Positions 25,731-36,612 of a stretch of 64,000 bases of DNA are shown in pieces. The DNA comes from Actinoplanes utahensis (GTDB lineage Bacteria; Actinomycetota; Actinomycetes; Mycobacteriales; Micromonosporaceae). The position numbers were made by a program, and so were the translations under genes. The first letter of the stretch is position 1, and every line of letters starts with the position of its first letter. Where the stretch lies: assembly GCF_016862455.1 (NCBI RefSeq), contig NZ_BOMZ01000093.1, positions 1-64,000 on the forward strand, written 5' to 3'. The notes below the pieces were generated by a model. The model was not told where the DNA came from, did not search any database, and saw only the letters and a list, made by a program, of their open reading frames with translations.

Positions 25731-25876
25731 GCGCGCTGTTCCTCCCGATCACCGGGTGTGTGCCGTTGCGGGACCTCTCGCGGCCCCGAACCGCACACAC
25801 TGGTCCGGACACATCTTTTCGTACGCCGGGAACGCACCCGTTCCCAGGGTTCGCGGCAGCGTTCTAGAGTGCGCGC

Positions 25877-26791
25877 ATGACTGATTCTCGCCGGTGGTCT
25901 GCCCTGGTGGCCGCGGTCGTTCTCGCGGTGACCGGCTGCGCCCGGGTGGACGCCGCACCCGGACCGGCGCCGGCCGCGCCGAGCGCCTCGCCGGCCGCCG
26001 ACATGGCGCGGCTGATCGTGCGCGACGGTGACCTGGTGGAGGCGAGCGGCACGGTGCTGGCCGCGCCGGGCGGGCCGGTGCGGTTCTGTGCCCCGGCGCC
26101 GACGACGGCGATCGGCGGCGGCCCGCCGGTGCCGGACTGCTCGGTCGGGGTGCCGGTGCTCGGGGTGGACCTGAACCGGCTGGCCGAGGCCGGGCGGTAC
26201 GAGAAGACCCGATTCGGGCGGGCCCGGCTGCGCGGCGAGTGGCGCTCGGGCACGTTGCGGGTCACCGAGCAGGGGCCGCCGGTCGCCGCCACCCTGGAGC
26301 CGGCGGAGCCGACCCCGTGCCGGCCGCCGGACGGTGGCTGGCAGCGGGGGCCACTGGGCGACACCAACAGGGTCTTCGAGTACGTCGAGAGTCGGCATCC
26401 CGACCGGTTCCGGCGGCCGTGGGTGACCTATCCGCGCGGCGCTACCCGCGACGAGACGCCGATGGCCGGCGCCACCGAGGTGCTGGTGATCGAGGTGGTC
26501 CGCGGCGACGTCGACGGGGCCCGCCGCGATCTGGCCGCGCTGTACGCGGGGAATCTGTGCGTGGTCGGCCGGGCCGGCGCCAAGAGCCTCGCCGACCAGA
26601 GAGGCCTCCACGAGGCGGTGCAGCCGGAACTGACCGCGATCATGGAGGACGCCGCGAACGGGGTCTACGCCAGCGGCTCCGAGGACACCGTCAGCGTGGA
26701 GATGCTGATGCTGACCCCGGCGCTGCACGGCAGACTGACCGCGATCAGCGCCGACGGGATCACCGCGGTGCCGTGGCTGCGGCCGCTCTGA
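25877..26791 (+). CDS. Hypothetical secreted lipoprotein
   Basis: A 304-residue protein with a lipoprotein signal peptide: hydrophobic core LVAAVVLAVTGC with the lipobox Cys at about residue 21. A short Pro/Ala/Ser linker follows, then a domain of mixed strands (LIVRDGDLVEASGTVLAAPGGPVRFCAP, GVPVLGVDLNRLAEAGRYEKTRFGRARLRGEW). The C-terminal half (EVLVIEVVRGDVDGARRDLAALYAGNLCVVG) looks like a globular sensor-type domain. No family is recognised. Three Cys in the mature part could form disulfides. Confidence 0.75.
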   Translation: MTDSRRWSALVAAVVLAVTGCARVDAAPGPAPAAPSASPAADMARLIVRDGDLVEASGTVLAAPGGPVRFCAPAPTTAIGGGPPVPDCSVGVPVLGVDLNRLAEAGRYEKTRFGRARLRGEWRSGTLRVTEQGPPVAATLEPAEPTPCRPPDGGWQRGPLGDTNRVFEYVESRHPDRFRRPWVTYPRGATRDETPMAGATEVLVIEVVRGDVDGARRDLAALYAGNLCVVGRAGAKSLADQRGLHEAVQPELTAIMEDAANGVYASGSEDTVSVEMLMLTPALHGRLTAISADGITAVPWLRPL

Positions 26792-28249
26792 TCAGCGGTT
26801 CGGGATCAGCCGCCAGGCGACCAGCGCGGCCACGGCGGTGAACCCGGCCGCCACCAGGGAGGTGGTCTGCATGGCGGCGACGAACGCGTCCTTGGCGGCC
26901 GCCGCCGGGGACGCTTCGAGGACCTGCAACGCCGAGCCGAGCGAGTCGGTGGCCGCGGCGCGCACGCCGTCGGGCAGGCCGGGCGGCAGGGTCAGGCCGT
27001 CGCGGTAGAGGGCGGTCAGCAGCGAGCCGAGCACCGCGATGCCGAGGACCACGCCGAGTTCGTTGGCGGTCTCGGTGACGGCCGAGACCGAACCGGCCTT
27101 GTGCGGCGGGGCGGCGGAGATGACGGCGTCCCCGGCGAGTGTCATGGCCAGGCCCACTCCGAGGCCGACGGGGATCAGGCAGAGCGCGATTCCGGCGTAC
27201 GACGACAGGTCTGCCGCCGGGGCCACCAGAGCCAGGCCCGCGGCCGCCACCGCGAGGGAGACGGCGATCGCGCGGCCCCGGCCCAGCCGGATCGCCCGCC
27301 CGACCAGGACGACCACGACGATCGAGGCGAGGGTGGCGGGCAGTTCGGCCAGGCCGGCTTGCAGCGGGGTGAAGCCGCGGGCGAACTGCAGGTACTGGGA
27401 GAAGAAGAACAGCAGGCCGACCAGCGCGAAGATGGAGATCAGGTTGGCCAGGACGGCGCCGGAGAAGGCGGGGTTGCGGAACAGGTCGACGTCGAGCATC
27501 GGAGTGTCCAGGCGGCGCTGGCGGCGCACGAACAGGATCCCCGCGATGATGCCGACGGCGAGCATCGGGCTGAGACGCCCCGAGGCCAGGTGGGTGATCG
27601 CGTAGACGATCGGGGCGATGGTGAGCAGCGACAACACCGCCGACGCGACGTCGAAACGGCCCGGGCTGGGGTCGCGGGACTCGGGCAGCAGCAGCATCCC
27701 GGAGATCACCACGGCGACCATCACCGGCACGTTGATCAGGAAGACCGAACCCCACCAGAAGTGCTCGAGCAGGAAGCCGCCGATCATCGGGCCGGCCGCG
27801 GAGCCGGCGCCGAACGCGGCCGACCAGACGGCGATGGCGCGGGTGCGTTCGGCGTCGTCGGTGAAGATGTTGCGGATCAGCGACAGGGTGGACGGCAGCA
27901 GGGTGGCGCCGGCGACGCCGAGCAGCAGGCGGGCGGCGATCAGCTGCTCGGCGCTGGTGGCGAACGCGGCGAGCAGCGAGATCAGGCCGAACGCGATCGA
28001 TCCGGTGAGCAGGATCCGGCGGCGGCCGAACCGGTCGGCGAGGTTGCCCATCAGTGGCAGCAGGCCGGCCAGCGCCAGGGAGTAGACGTCGCCGATCCAG
28101 AGGATCTGCTCGGCGGTGGGGCGCAGGCTCGCGGTCAGCGACGGCACCGCCAGGGCGAGCACGGTGCCGTCGATCGACAGCAGCAGGACCGCGGCGGACA
28201 GCACGCCGAGAGCGGCCCAGCGCCGGACCGGGGTGGCGGTGATCAGCAT
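26792..28249 (-). CDS. MFS multidrug exporter, DHA2 (14-TMS) family
   Basis: A 485-residue membrane transporter with about 14 hydrophobic helices. Conserved family features are LLSIDGTVLALAVPSL (motif D1-like), GNLADRFGRRRILLTG (motif A) and AGSAAGPMIGGFLLEHFWWGSVFLINVP (motif C region of drug/H+ antiporters). It probably exports drugs or secondary metabolites by proton antiport. I chose ATG 28249 rather than the longer frame because the first membrane helix begins there. A perfect 9-bp dyad operator lies 7 bases upstream. Confidence 0.92.
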   Translation of the reverse strand: MLITATPVRRWAALGVLSAAVLLLSIDGTVLALAVPSLTASLRPTAEQILWIGDVYSLALAGLLPLMGNLADRFGRRRILLTGSIAFGLISLLAAFATSAEQLIAARLLLGVAGATLLPSTLSLIRNIFTDDAERTRAIAVWSAAFGAGSAAGPMIGGFLLEHFWWGSVFLINVPVMVAVVISGMLLLPESRDPSPGRFDVASAVLSLLTIAPIVYAITHLASGRLSPMLAVGIIAGILFVRRQRRLDTPMLDVDLFRNPAFSGAVLANLISIFALVGLLFFFSQYLQFARGFTPLQAGLAELPATLASIVVVVLVGRAIRLGRGRAIAVSLAVAAAGLALVAPAADLSSYAGIALCLIPVGLGVGLAMTLAGDAVISAAPPHKAGSVSAVTETANELGVVLGIAVLGSLLTALYRDGLTLPPGLPDGVRAAATDSLGSALQVLEASPAAAAKDAFVAAMQTTSLVAAGFTAVAALVAWRLIPNR

Positions 28250-28255
28250 GCCTTT

Positions 28256-28279
28256 ACTGTACCGACCAGCCGGTACAGT
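28256..28279. promoter_or_regulatory. Dyad operator between MFS and phosphotransferase genes
   Basis: ACTGTACCG (28256-28264) and CGGTACAGT (28271-28279) form a perfect 9-bp inverted repeat with a 6-base spacer, the size usual for TetR-family sites. It overlaps the region where promoters of both divergent genes must lie. The TetR protein encoded at 25146 is the obvious candidate binder. Confidence 0.65.
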
Positions 28280-28313
28280 TCCTAGCTTGATGATCGTCAT
28301 TACTGTCGGCGGC

Positions 28314-29189
28314 ATGGATTTCGAGCGGACCGCCCGGTCGATCGCCCGTACCGCGCTGGGCCACGACCCCGGCGACCTGACAGCGATCGGAAGCCTCTCC
28401 CACCAGGTGTTCGTCGGCGCCGACGTGGTCGTGAAGATCATCGGCGCGGCCGGGCACACCCGCCTGGACCGAGAGATCGCCCTCGCCCCGCACCTGCCCG
28501 ACGGCCTCACCGCCCCGCTGCTCGACAGCGGCGTGCACCCGGCCGGCGACGTCCGGTACGCGGTCTACACGCGGGCGCCCGGCGTCGCTCCCGGCATGGA
28601 CCTGCCCGGCATCGACGCGGCCACCGCCTGCCGGCTGGCCGCCCAGGCGGTCCGGCGGCTGCAGTCCCTGCACGGCTGGACACCCGCCGACCCGGCCGCG
28701 CAGGTCCTGCGGGAACCCCTCGACCACGGCGGATTCGCCGGTCGGGCCGCCCTGGCCGCCGAGATCGACGCCATCGCCGCCGCCCTGCCCGCGCCGGTCG
28801 CCGACGGGTTACGGGCGATCGCGGAGACCGCGCCGCCGCAGGTCACCACCACGGTGCCGGTGCACGCCGACTGCCATTGGGACAACTGGCTGGCCGCCGA
28901 CGGCACGGTCACCGCCCTGCTGGACTTCGAATGGGCTCGTTTCGGCGACCCGCTCGACGACTGGTTCTTCCTGATCTCCGGCAGCGGGCCGCACCGGGCC
29001 GCCGTCCTGGACGTGGTCGCGGCCGAGACCGGCATCGCCGCCGACGTGCTGCGCGCCGAATGCGAGGCCCGGCACGTCGCCCACCTGGCCGCCGACATCC
29101 GGCTCGCCCTCGCCGACCCGCCCGGCCACCGGGCCCTGCTCACCGAACGCCTGACCAACCTGACCGACCTCCTCGACGACCCGTGGTGA
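28314..29189 (+). CDS. Aminoglycoside phosphotransferase-family kinase
   Basis: A protein of about 291 residues with the APH/choline-kinase fold. The catalytic loop reads VHADCHWDNWLA (H-x-D-x-x-x-x-N) and the metal-binding loop LLDFEWARFGDP (Asp as in DFG). An N-terminal phosphate-binding region (DLTAIGSLSHQVFVGADVVVKII) includes the ATP-anchoring Lys. Substrates of such enzymes range from aminoglycosides and macrolides to small metabolites; this one cannot be assigned. Starts at 28290 and 28314 are both possible. Its divergence from an exporter and the shared operator hint at a detoxification or resistance role (inference). Confidence 0.82.
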   Translation: MDFERTARSIARTALGHDPGDLTAIGSLSHQVFVGADVVVKIIGAAGHTRLDREIALAPHLPDGLTAPLLDSGVHPAGDVRYAVYTRAPGVAPGMDLPGIDAATACRLAAQAVRRLQSLHGWTPADPAAQVLREPLDHGGFAGRAALAAEIDAIAAALPAPVADGLRAIAETAPPQVTTTVPVHADCHWDNWLAADGTVTALLDFEWARFGDPLDDWFFLISGSGPHRAAVLDVVAAETGIAADVLRAECEARHVAHLAADIRLALADPPGHRALLTERLTNLTDLLDDPW

Positions 29190-29276
29190 CCGCCGGCCGG
29201 ACCGAGGCGGCCCGCGGGCGCCCGACCTCGTTCGCCGGGCCATCCTCCGGGTTCTTCGGTGCGGTGGGGCGGGTGG

Positions 29277-31022
29277 TCACGGAACGCGTCGACCAGCGTT
29301 GCGCGGGGACGCGGCACCTTCGCCGTCGGCCGGAAACAGGGAGACCACTCCATCAGCGCGGGGAAGTGCACCGGCCGCCGGATCGAGTGAGGGCGCCGGT
29401 TCCGGGCTGCGCTGCGCGCGGGGCAGGCGAAGTACGAAACGGCTGCCGTGCGGAACGACGTCCTCGTACCAGACCTGGCCCTGGTTCGCCTCGGCGAGCA
29501 GTCTGGCCAGGTACAGCCCGAAACCGGCCCCGGTTCTCGCCGGGCCGGACTGCTCGGCCTGAGTGAAGCGGTCGAACAAGTGTTCGACGAAGTCCGGCGG
29601 AACCCCGTTGCCCTCGTCGATGACGGCGAAAAGGACTTCGTCACCCGTGCCGTCGAGAGCCACCGACACGTGGATGTCGCCGGGACTGTACTTGACCGCG
29701 TTCGTGACGAAGTTGGTCAGCACCTCATGGGTGTGCACCGGGTCCGCCCACACCGCCGTGCCGGGCGGGGCGTCGCTGACGCTGACCCGTACGCGGGCCT
29801 GCTTGGTCAGGTTTTCGGTGACCCGGGTCAGGGCCTGCTCGACCGGCAGAACCACCGGCCGGGTATGGATCTGGCCCGGCTCGGCATGACAGAGCACAAG
29901 CAGGTGCGAGGCCATGTCGAGTAGCTGGTGGACCCGGTTGCCGAGCGTCTGGACGGCGGCGCGGCGTTCGTCGTCGGTGGTGGCGGTCCACTCGTGGGTC
30001 AACTCCTCCGAGCAGGCCGAGATCACCGACAGGGGCTGGTTGATCTCGTGGGTGATAGTGGCGATGATGTCGCTCTTCCAGGTCCCCGCGGCCTCCAGTT
30101 CCCGGTTCGCGGCGGCCAGATGCTCGGCCCTGCGGCTCAGTTCCCGGTGCGCCCGGTCGAGATCCTGGTGGGCTGCCGAAAGCCGGCGGTAGAGACTCGC
30201 GGTCTCGGCCAGCAGCGCCACCAGCACCACCCCGGAGGACACCAGCAGGGTGACCCGTGCCACGTAATATGCCAGCGTGAACCGGTGCGGAGCGGCCATG
30301 AACAGCGTTGCGGTGGCCAGGGACGCGCTGATCGCGACCACCACCCACTGTTCCACCGGGGGCCGGTGACGCAGATTCTTGATCACTACCAGCAGGCTGA
30401 CGGCGGTCACCAGCAGAACCGCACCTACCACCCAGCGGCTGGCCGCTGTCGGCGTACCGTCCCGGTAGATCGCGGGCAGCCGGTCCCCGGCACCGACAAC
30501 GGCACCTGTCACCGCGGTCACCAGCATGGCCGCGCCCGCCACCGCGACCACGACCGCCGTCCGCCGCCGGGCTCGGGCCAGCGCGCTCAGCCGGGCCGGT
30601 AACGCCGCGAAAACGTACTGTTGCACCGCCACCAGCGCGGGAAACCCGCACAACAGGGCAAAGAACAGCCACGGCCCTCTGACCTCGGACCAGATGGAGT
30701 CGCCACCCTGGTGCTGAATCCGGGTGAAACTCACGGCGTACGGCAGCATCATCAGGGTGGAGTACAGGTAGGCCGACGCGAGACCCAGTGTCGCCGGCCG
30801 GCCACCGGCCAGGAACTGCTGCACCAGCAGGTACGCGGTCAGCAGATCCGCTGACGCCATGAGGACGAAGAAGGCGAATATCAGGTTCGGGTGAACGGCC
30901 AGGCGAAGGTCGGCGATCGGCACGACGGCCACGGTCACGGTGATCACCGCTATCGCGTACACCCACAAACCCCGGCGTACCGGGGCCTGCTCCGGCCGTC
31001 CCGCCACACTCTCCGCGCTCAT
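29277..31022 (-). CDS. Membrane histidine kinase with MASE4-like sensor
   Basis: A protein of about 581 residues. Residues 20-270 contain about eight hydrophobic helices with ADLLTAYLLVQQFLAGGRPA and a GFPALVAVQQYV helix, matching the MASE4 integral membrane sensor domain. A coiled-coil linker (LYRRLSAAHQDLDRAHREL) leads to a HisKA domain with THEINQPLSVI (H box of the NQPL type) and a HATPase domain with NFVTNAVKYSPGD, DEGNGVP and GAGFGLYLA. ATG 31022 has GGAGG 7 bases upstream. No response regulator is beside it. The ligand of MASE4 domains is unknown. Confidence 0.9.
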   Translation of the reverse strand: MSAESVAGRPEQAPVRRGLWVYAIAVITVTVAVVPIADLRLAVHPNLIFAFFVLMASADLLTAYLLVQQFLAGGRPATLGLASAYLYSTLMMLPYAVSFTRIQHQGGDSIWSEVRGPWLFFALLCGFPALVAVQQYVFAALPARLSALARARRRTAVVVAVAGAAMLVTAVTGAVVGAGDRLPAIYRDGTPTAASRWVVGAVLLVTAVSLLVVIKNLRHRPPVEQWVVVAISASLATATLFMAAPHRFTLAYYVARVTLLVSSGVVLVALLAETASLYRRLSAAHQDLDRAHRELSRRAEHLAAANRELEAAGTWKSDIIATITHEINQPLSVISACSEELTHEWTATTDDERRAAVQTLGNRVHQLLDMASHLLVLCHAEPGQIHTRPVVLPVEQALTRVTENLTKQARVRVSVSDAPPGTAVWADPVHTHEVLTNFVTNAVKYSPGDIHVSVALDGTGDEVLFAVIDEGNGVPPDFVEHLFDRFTQAEQSGPARTGAGFGLYLARLLAEANQGQVWYEDVVPHGSRFVLRLPRAQRSPEPAPSLDPAAGALPRADGVVSLFPADGEGAASPRNAGRRVP

Positions 31023-31178
31023 GTCATCGCCTCCAACGACCACGGATTCCCCGTTGACGCTACCTGGGTCAGTCGCCGGGCCTGCCGGAATCCGAGACGG
31101 TCGACCGACTCGCGTAGGCCGGGCTGCTGTCGGTGTGTCCTTGACGCTCCGGGCCAGGCGTCCGGGTGCCGCCTGGGC

Positions 31179-32075
31179 TCAGGCGGGGTGCGAGGGGCGT
31201 ACCGGGGAGAGGGTGTGGTTGGTGCGGGCCGCGCCCGGGCCTGGCACCTGGCCGAATCCGGGCAGGACGCGCTGGGTGACGGCGCGGGTGGTGGCGAGTT
31301 GCAGGGCGGCGCGACGGCGGCGTTCGGCGAGCACGGCGACGAGGAACAGCCACGGCGCGGTGCCGGGTGGCGGCGGTGGGGAGACCTTCGCGGCGACCTC
31401 GGTGTACAGGCTCTTGCCCAGGACCGTACGGTACGGCTCGGCGAACTGGTGGGAGCGGGCGGCGAACTGGCGGATCGCCTCGGCGAGATCGTCGTCGACG
31501 GCGGACAGGTCGGCGGTGGACGCCCACAGCGCCAGGCCGGGTGGCATGCCGGGGACCAGATTCCACGGGACGGGACGGCGTTCGTGGACGACCAGGGTGC
31601 CGGCGGCGAGGTCGCCGAGGCGGCGGCCGCGGCGGGAGGCGAGCATGGTGGTGAGGCTGCCGGCCCAGGTCACGAACGGCATGAGCAGGCCGGGCCATTC
31701 GACGGCGAGGCCGATCAGGGCACGGGTGAAGGCGTGCCGGGCGCGGATCGGGCCGCCGTCCTCGCGGATCACGCGCAGGCCCATCACCGCCTTGCCGGGG
31801 CTGCGGCCGTTGCTGGTGGTCTCCACGACGGTGGGGTAACCGACGGCGACGAGCGCGATGACGATCAGCCAGACGGTGTCGGGGAGCAGGTACTCGTCGT
31901 ACGGCTCGGGCAGGAACTCCGTCAGGATCAGGTAGAACATGAACAGGAAACCGGCGACGATCACCTGGCAGACGATGTCGAACATCAGCGCCAGCGCCCG
32001 CGAGCCGAGACGGGCGGGGCGCACATCGATCTCGACGGCTTCGGCGGTGGTGAGCACCCGCACAGTCAACACCAC
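31179..32075 (-). CDS. RDD-family membrane protein
   Basis: A 298-residue protein with the RDD family pattern: RPARLGSRALALMFDIVCQVIVAGFLF (first helix with the conserved Arg/Asp), a second helix, NGRSPGKAVMGLRVIREDGG, and RRLGDLAAGTLVVHER. Three to four membrane segments are predicted, with a cytoplasmic tail of about 130 residues ending Pro-rich. Function is unknown, although some RDD proteins act as Na+/H+ antiporters. It is divergent from the SpoIIM-like gene, a conserved actinobacterial arrangement. Confidence 0.88.
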   Translation of the reverse strand: MVLTVRVLTTAEAVEIDVRPARLGSRALALMFDIVCQVIVAGFLFMFYLILTEFLPEPYDEYLLPDTVWLIVIALVAVGYPTVVETTSNGRSPGKAVMGLRVIREDGGPIRARHAFTRALIGLAVEWPGLLMPFVTWAGSLTTMLASRRGRRLGDLAAGTLVVHERRPVPWNLVPGMPPGLALWASTADLSAVDDDLAEAIRQFAARSHQFAEPYRTVLGKSLYTEVAAKVSPPPPPGTAPWLFLVAVLAERRRRAALQLATTRAVTQRVLPGFGQVPGPGAARTNHTLSPVRPSHPA

Positions 32076-32130
32076 CCGGACGAGGTCGCAGCCCCGCGGG
32101 GGGCCACCGGGCAGGGACTAGCATGCGTGC

Positions 32131-33093
32131 GTGGATCTGGATGCCTATGTTGCTGAGCACGGCGGTGAGTGGCGCCGGCTGGAGGCGCTGATCAGCAAAC
32201 GTAAGCTGAAACCGGACGAGGCCGACGAGATGGTGCTGCTGTACCAGCGGGCCGCCACCCACCTGTCGATCGTGCGCAGCCGCACCCCGGACGCGGTGGT
32301 GCTGGCCGACCTGTCGCGGCTGGTGCTGGCGGGCCGGGCGGCGATCGACCGGGGTGGCCGGATGTCGTGGCGGCCGGTGGGGCGGTTCCTGGCGTTCCGG
32401 CTGCCGGCGGCGCTGTACGCGACCCGGGTGTGGTGGCTGACGGTGATGGTGGTGATGGTCGGCGCGGCGTGGGCGCTGATCGCCTACTCGCTGGATCATC
32501 CGGATGTGCTGGCCACGTACTACGCGCAGAACATCGACGACGCGCAGCTGATCGACGACTTCGTCAACTATTACAGCGAGTACCGGGCGGGCACGTTCTT
32601 CAGCCGGGTGTGGGTGAACAACGCGATGCTGGCCGCGCAGTGCCTGGCGTCCGGAGTGCTGATCGTGCCGGTGTTCTACCTGCTCGGGTCGAACCTGGTG
32701 GCGATCGGGATGATGGGCGCGGCGATGTTCGACGCCGGGGCCGGGGACGTCTACCTGACCTACATCGCGCCGCACGGATTCCTGGAGCTCACGGCGATCT
32801 TCATCGGTGGCGGGGTGGGGTTGCGGCTGGGCTGGGCGTGGATCGCGCCGGGGCCGGAGCTGACCCGCCGGCAGTCGCTGGTGCGCTGGGCGCGGGAGGG
32901 CATGGTGGTCGCGGTCGGGCTGGTGCTGGTGCTGCTGGTGTCCGGGATCCTGGAGGCGTGGGTGACGCCGTCGCCGCTGCCGCCGTTCGTGCGCATCGGT
33001 GTCGGCGGTGGCCTGTGGGTGCTGTTCCTGTTCTACGCCCTGGTGTGGGGGCGGGCGGTTCAGAGCCGGCCGGAGGCCTTGAGCAGCAGGTAG
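32131..33093 (+). CDS. Stage II sporulation protein M (SpoIIM)-like membrane protein
   Basis: A 320-residue integral membrane protein of the SpoIIM family. After a soluble helical N-terminus (WRRLEALISKRKLKPDEADEMVLLYQRAATHLSIVRSR) there are about five membrane helices (WWLTVMVVMVGAAWALIAYS and others) with the family segment FFSRVWVNNAMLAAQCLASGVLIVP and HGFLELTAIFIGGGVGLRLGWAW. It begins at GTG 32131. Its 3' end overlaps the convergent DUF58 gene by 34 bases. In actinobacteria this gene travels with RDD, MoxR and DUF58 genes; a sporulation role here is not shown. Confidence 0.88.
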   Translation: MDLDAYVAEHGGEWRRLEALISKRKLKPDEADEMVLLYQRAATHLSIVRSRTPDAVVLADLSRLVLAGRAAIDRGGRMSWRPVGRFLAFRLPAALYATRVWWLTVMVVMVGAAWALIAYSLDHPDVLATYYAQNIDDAQLIDDFVNYYSEYRAGTFFSRVWVNNAMLAAQCLASGVLIVPVFYLLGSNLVAIGMMGAAMFDAGAGDVYLTYIAPHGFLELTAIFIGGGVGLRLGWAWIAPGPELTRRQSLVRWAREGMVVAVGLVLVLLVSGILEAWVTPSPLPPFVRIGVGGGLWVLFLFYALVWGRAVQSRPEALSSR

Positions 33094-34369
33094 ACGTCGG
33101 CGACCTGCCCGGCGAACGTGTCGGCGTCGGCGTCGACGACCGTCGCGCCGGCGTGCGCCAGGACGTCACGGACCCGGTCGCGTTCGGCGAGGACCCGCTG
33201 CGCGGCGGCGGCCCGGTGCACGTCGCCGGCGTCCGGGTTGCCGGGCAGCTGGGCGAGGCGGCTGACCAGCGGGTCACGGACCCCGGCGACGATCACCTTG
33301 TGCCGGGCGGTGAGTTTCGGCAGCAGCGGCAGCAGCCCGGCGATCATCGGGGCGGTGTCCAGCGCCGTGAAGATCACCAGGAGGGCGCGTTTGCGGTCGC
33401 GGCGCAGCATCTCCTGGCCGAGGACGGTGAAGTCGGTCTCGGCGAGCACCGGTTCCAGGGATGCCATGCCGTCGATCAGCCGGGACAGTTTGGTGCGCTG
33501 GCCGCCGCCTTCCACCCGGGTCCGTACCGCCGCGTCCAGGGCCAGCAGGTCGACCCGGTCGTCGGCGCGGGTGGCGAGCACGGCCAGCAGCAGCGCCGCG
33601 TCGATCGAGGCGTCCAGGCGCGGCGCGTCACCGATCAGCACCGACGAGGTACGCCCGGTGTCGAGTACGCAGAACACCCGCCGGTCGCGTTCCGGCCGCC
33701 AGGTGCGGACCACCACGTCGTTGGCGCGGGCGGTGGCCCGCCAGTCGATCGACCGGACGTCGTCGCCGATCACGTATTCGCGCAGGTTGTCGAACTCGGT
33801 GCCGTGCCCGCGGCCGCGGGTGACCACCGACCCGTCGACGACCCGCAGCCGGGCCAGTTTCTCCGGCAGGATCCGCCGGGACGGGAACCGGGGCAGCACC
33901 CGCAGGTTCCAGGCCGGGGTGTTCGCGGTGTTCCAGCGTTGCCGCCGCTGCCGGTAGGCCAGCCCGAGCGGCCCCATCGACCGCAGGGTGACCCGCACGG
34001 CCGGCCGGTCGCCGTGCCGGGTCGGGGTGAGTTCGGTGGTGACCGGCTGGGGCCGCCCGGCGGGCAGGGTGAGGTGGTGGAACAGCGGCCCGGCGCCGGC
34101 CGACGGCACCCAGCTGTCGCGCAGCCGCAGCCGCACGGTCCGGTCGGAGGTGTTCGCCACGGTCAGCCGCACCCGGGCGGTGCCGCCGAGCCACACCGTC
34201 CGGTCGCCGTCGCGGTGCAGCCGCAGCCCGGTCAGCGGCCCGGCGAGCGCCGCGTCCAGCAGGGCGAGCAGGACCGCGCAGCCGGTGACGGCGGCGACCA
34301 CCGGCCACGGGGCGATCGTGACGAACGGCAGGCCGAGCGCAAGCAGCAGCGCGAACCGGGCGGTGACCA

Positions 34370-34370
<1 letters not shown>
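33060..34370 (-). CDS. DUF58 / von Willebrand-A-like protein
   Basis: A 436-residue protein with two N-terminal membrane helices, a beta-rich middle domain (RVRLTVANTSDRTVRLRLRDSW) and the DUF58 signature GTEFDNLREYVIGDDVRSIDWRATARANDVVVRTWRPERDRRVFCVLDTGRTS. The last part resembles a VWA metal-binding domain (CVLDTGRTSSVL with a D-x-G-x-T-S MIDAS-like motif). It is the usual partner of the MoxR ATPase, whose gene lies directly upstream with a TGATG overlap. The pair is thought to act as a chaperone for assembly of membrane or metal complexes. Confidence 0.9.
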
Positions 34371-35328
<958 letters not shown>

Positions 35329-35332
<4 letters not shown>

Positions 35333-36612
35333 GGCTGCTCTCCTTCATGACGGGGTGCGGTGACGTCGTTCACCAGGTTCTGCAGCAGGGTCGCGGCCTC
35401 GACCAGGTCGGCGTCGGATTCCGGTGGGTGGCCGTCGAGGATGTCACGCACGTACCGGACCGGCAGGCCGGCCTGGGCGGCGATGTCCTCGACGCTCGCG
35501 CCCGGCGGCAGGGCCAGGTGGGTGGTGATCCGTCGGCGGGCGGCGGTGGTCAGGATGGCCAGGGACGCGGCGCGGGCCCGGCCGCGTTCGTAGAGCCGGG
35601 CGTGGCCGAGCATGGTCTCGTTGGCCGGCACCCGCGACGGCAGGGGTTCGGCGACCGGGGCGCCGAGCCGGCGGGCGTACGCGGCCGCCAGCGCCAGCAT
35701 GATCAGCAGCAGGAGCAGCAGGGTCGCCCAGAGCGCCGGCGGGAGGGCGTCGAACAGCGGGTCGTTCTCCTGCTGCCGCTGCTCGGACTGGGGAACGTCG
35801 CCGTCGTCGGCGCCGCTGCCGTCACCGCGGCCGGTGCCCTGACCGCCGTCGCCGTCGCCGGAGGTGTAGGTGGGCCGCACGCTGACCGTCGGGTCCGTCC
35901 CGCCGATTCCGGTCTTCGCCGGGGTGGGCTGCGGGGTGGGCCGGTCGCGTTCGTGCACGTCCAGCCACACCACCCGGCGGTTCTGGGACAGCAGCCCGAC
36001 CGCCAGGGCGGCGTTGCCGTGCTCGGCGATCCGGTCGTCGCGGAACGGGTCCGGTGACCCCACCACGGTCAGCCAGTAGTAGCCGTCCACCCGTACGGTG
36101 ACCAGCGCGCCCTGGTAGCAGACGGTGGCGCCGGGCTGGGTCCGGTATTCGGTGAGCCGGACCGCGGCGGGGCCGGCGGCGCGGGCGATCGGGTCGGCGC
36201 AGTCCGGGTCGGCGACGCGGGTGGTCCAGTGGCTGCCGGTGGCCTGCACCGGCCAGTTGCTGCGCCGCAGGGTGCCGGCCGACGGGTTGACCGCGACGAC
36301 GCGGCTGCCGTTGGGCAGCCGGCCGATGCGGGCCAGGTCGGCCAGGTCGGGGGTGGTGACGAACAGGGTGGCCGGGCTGCCGCGCCGCATGGTGGCGACC
36401 GCCTCGGCGGTGGTCTCGGCCCGGTGCACGGTGATGCCGTCGGCCTGGAGCCGGGCGGCGAGGGTGAAGCCGGTGATCTCCTGTCGCTGCCGTGGGGTCA
36501 GGAACTGCGGGTCGTCGGTGTCCGGGGTCTCGATCGCGTGCACGATCAGGGTGCCGGTCACGACGGTGGCCAGCACGGCGAACGGGATGGCGGCCTTCAG
36601 CCAGCGTTTCAT
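35329..36612 (-). CDS. DUF4350-domain membrane protein
   Basis: A 427-residue protein anchored by an N-terminal helix (KAAIPFAVLATVVTGTLIVHAI) and a second helix near residue 300 (ALWATLLLLLLIMLALAAAYA). Between them lies a DUF4350 domain with AVATMRRGSPATLFVTTPDLADLARIGRL, VDGYYWLTVVGSPDPFRDDRIAEHGNAALAVGLL and VVWLDVHERDR. A Gly/Asp-rich linker follows. The cytoplasmic tail (about 325-427) is a helical region. It is translationally coupled to the MoxR gene (GTGA overlap). Function unknown, but the family is fixed in this cluster. Confidence 0.88.

Noticed and set aside
25731..25876. TetR operator before the TetR gene matching the dyad at 28256
   Set aside because: Only scattered short complementarity (GTGTGTGC and GCACACAC far apart) was found, not the ACTGTACCG dyad.
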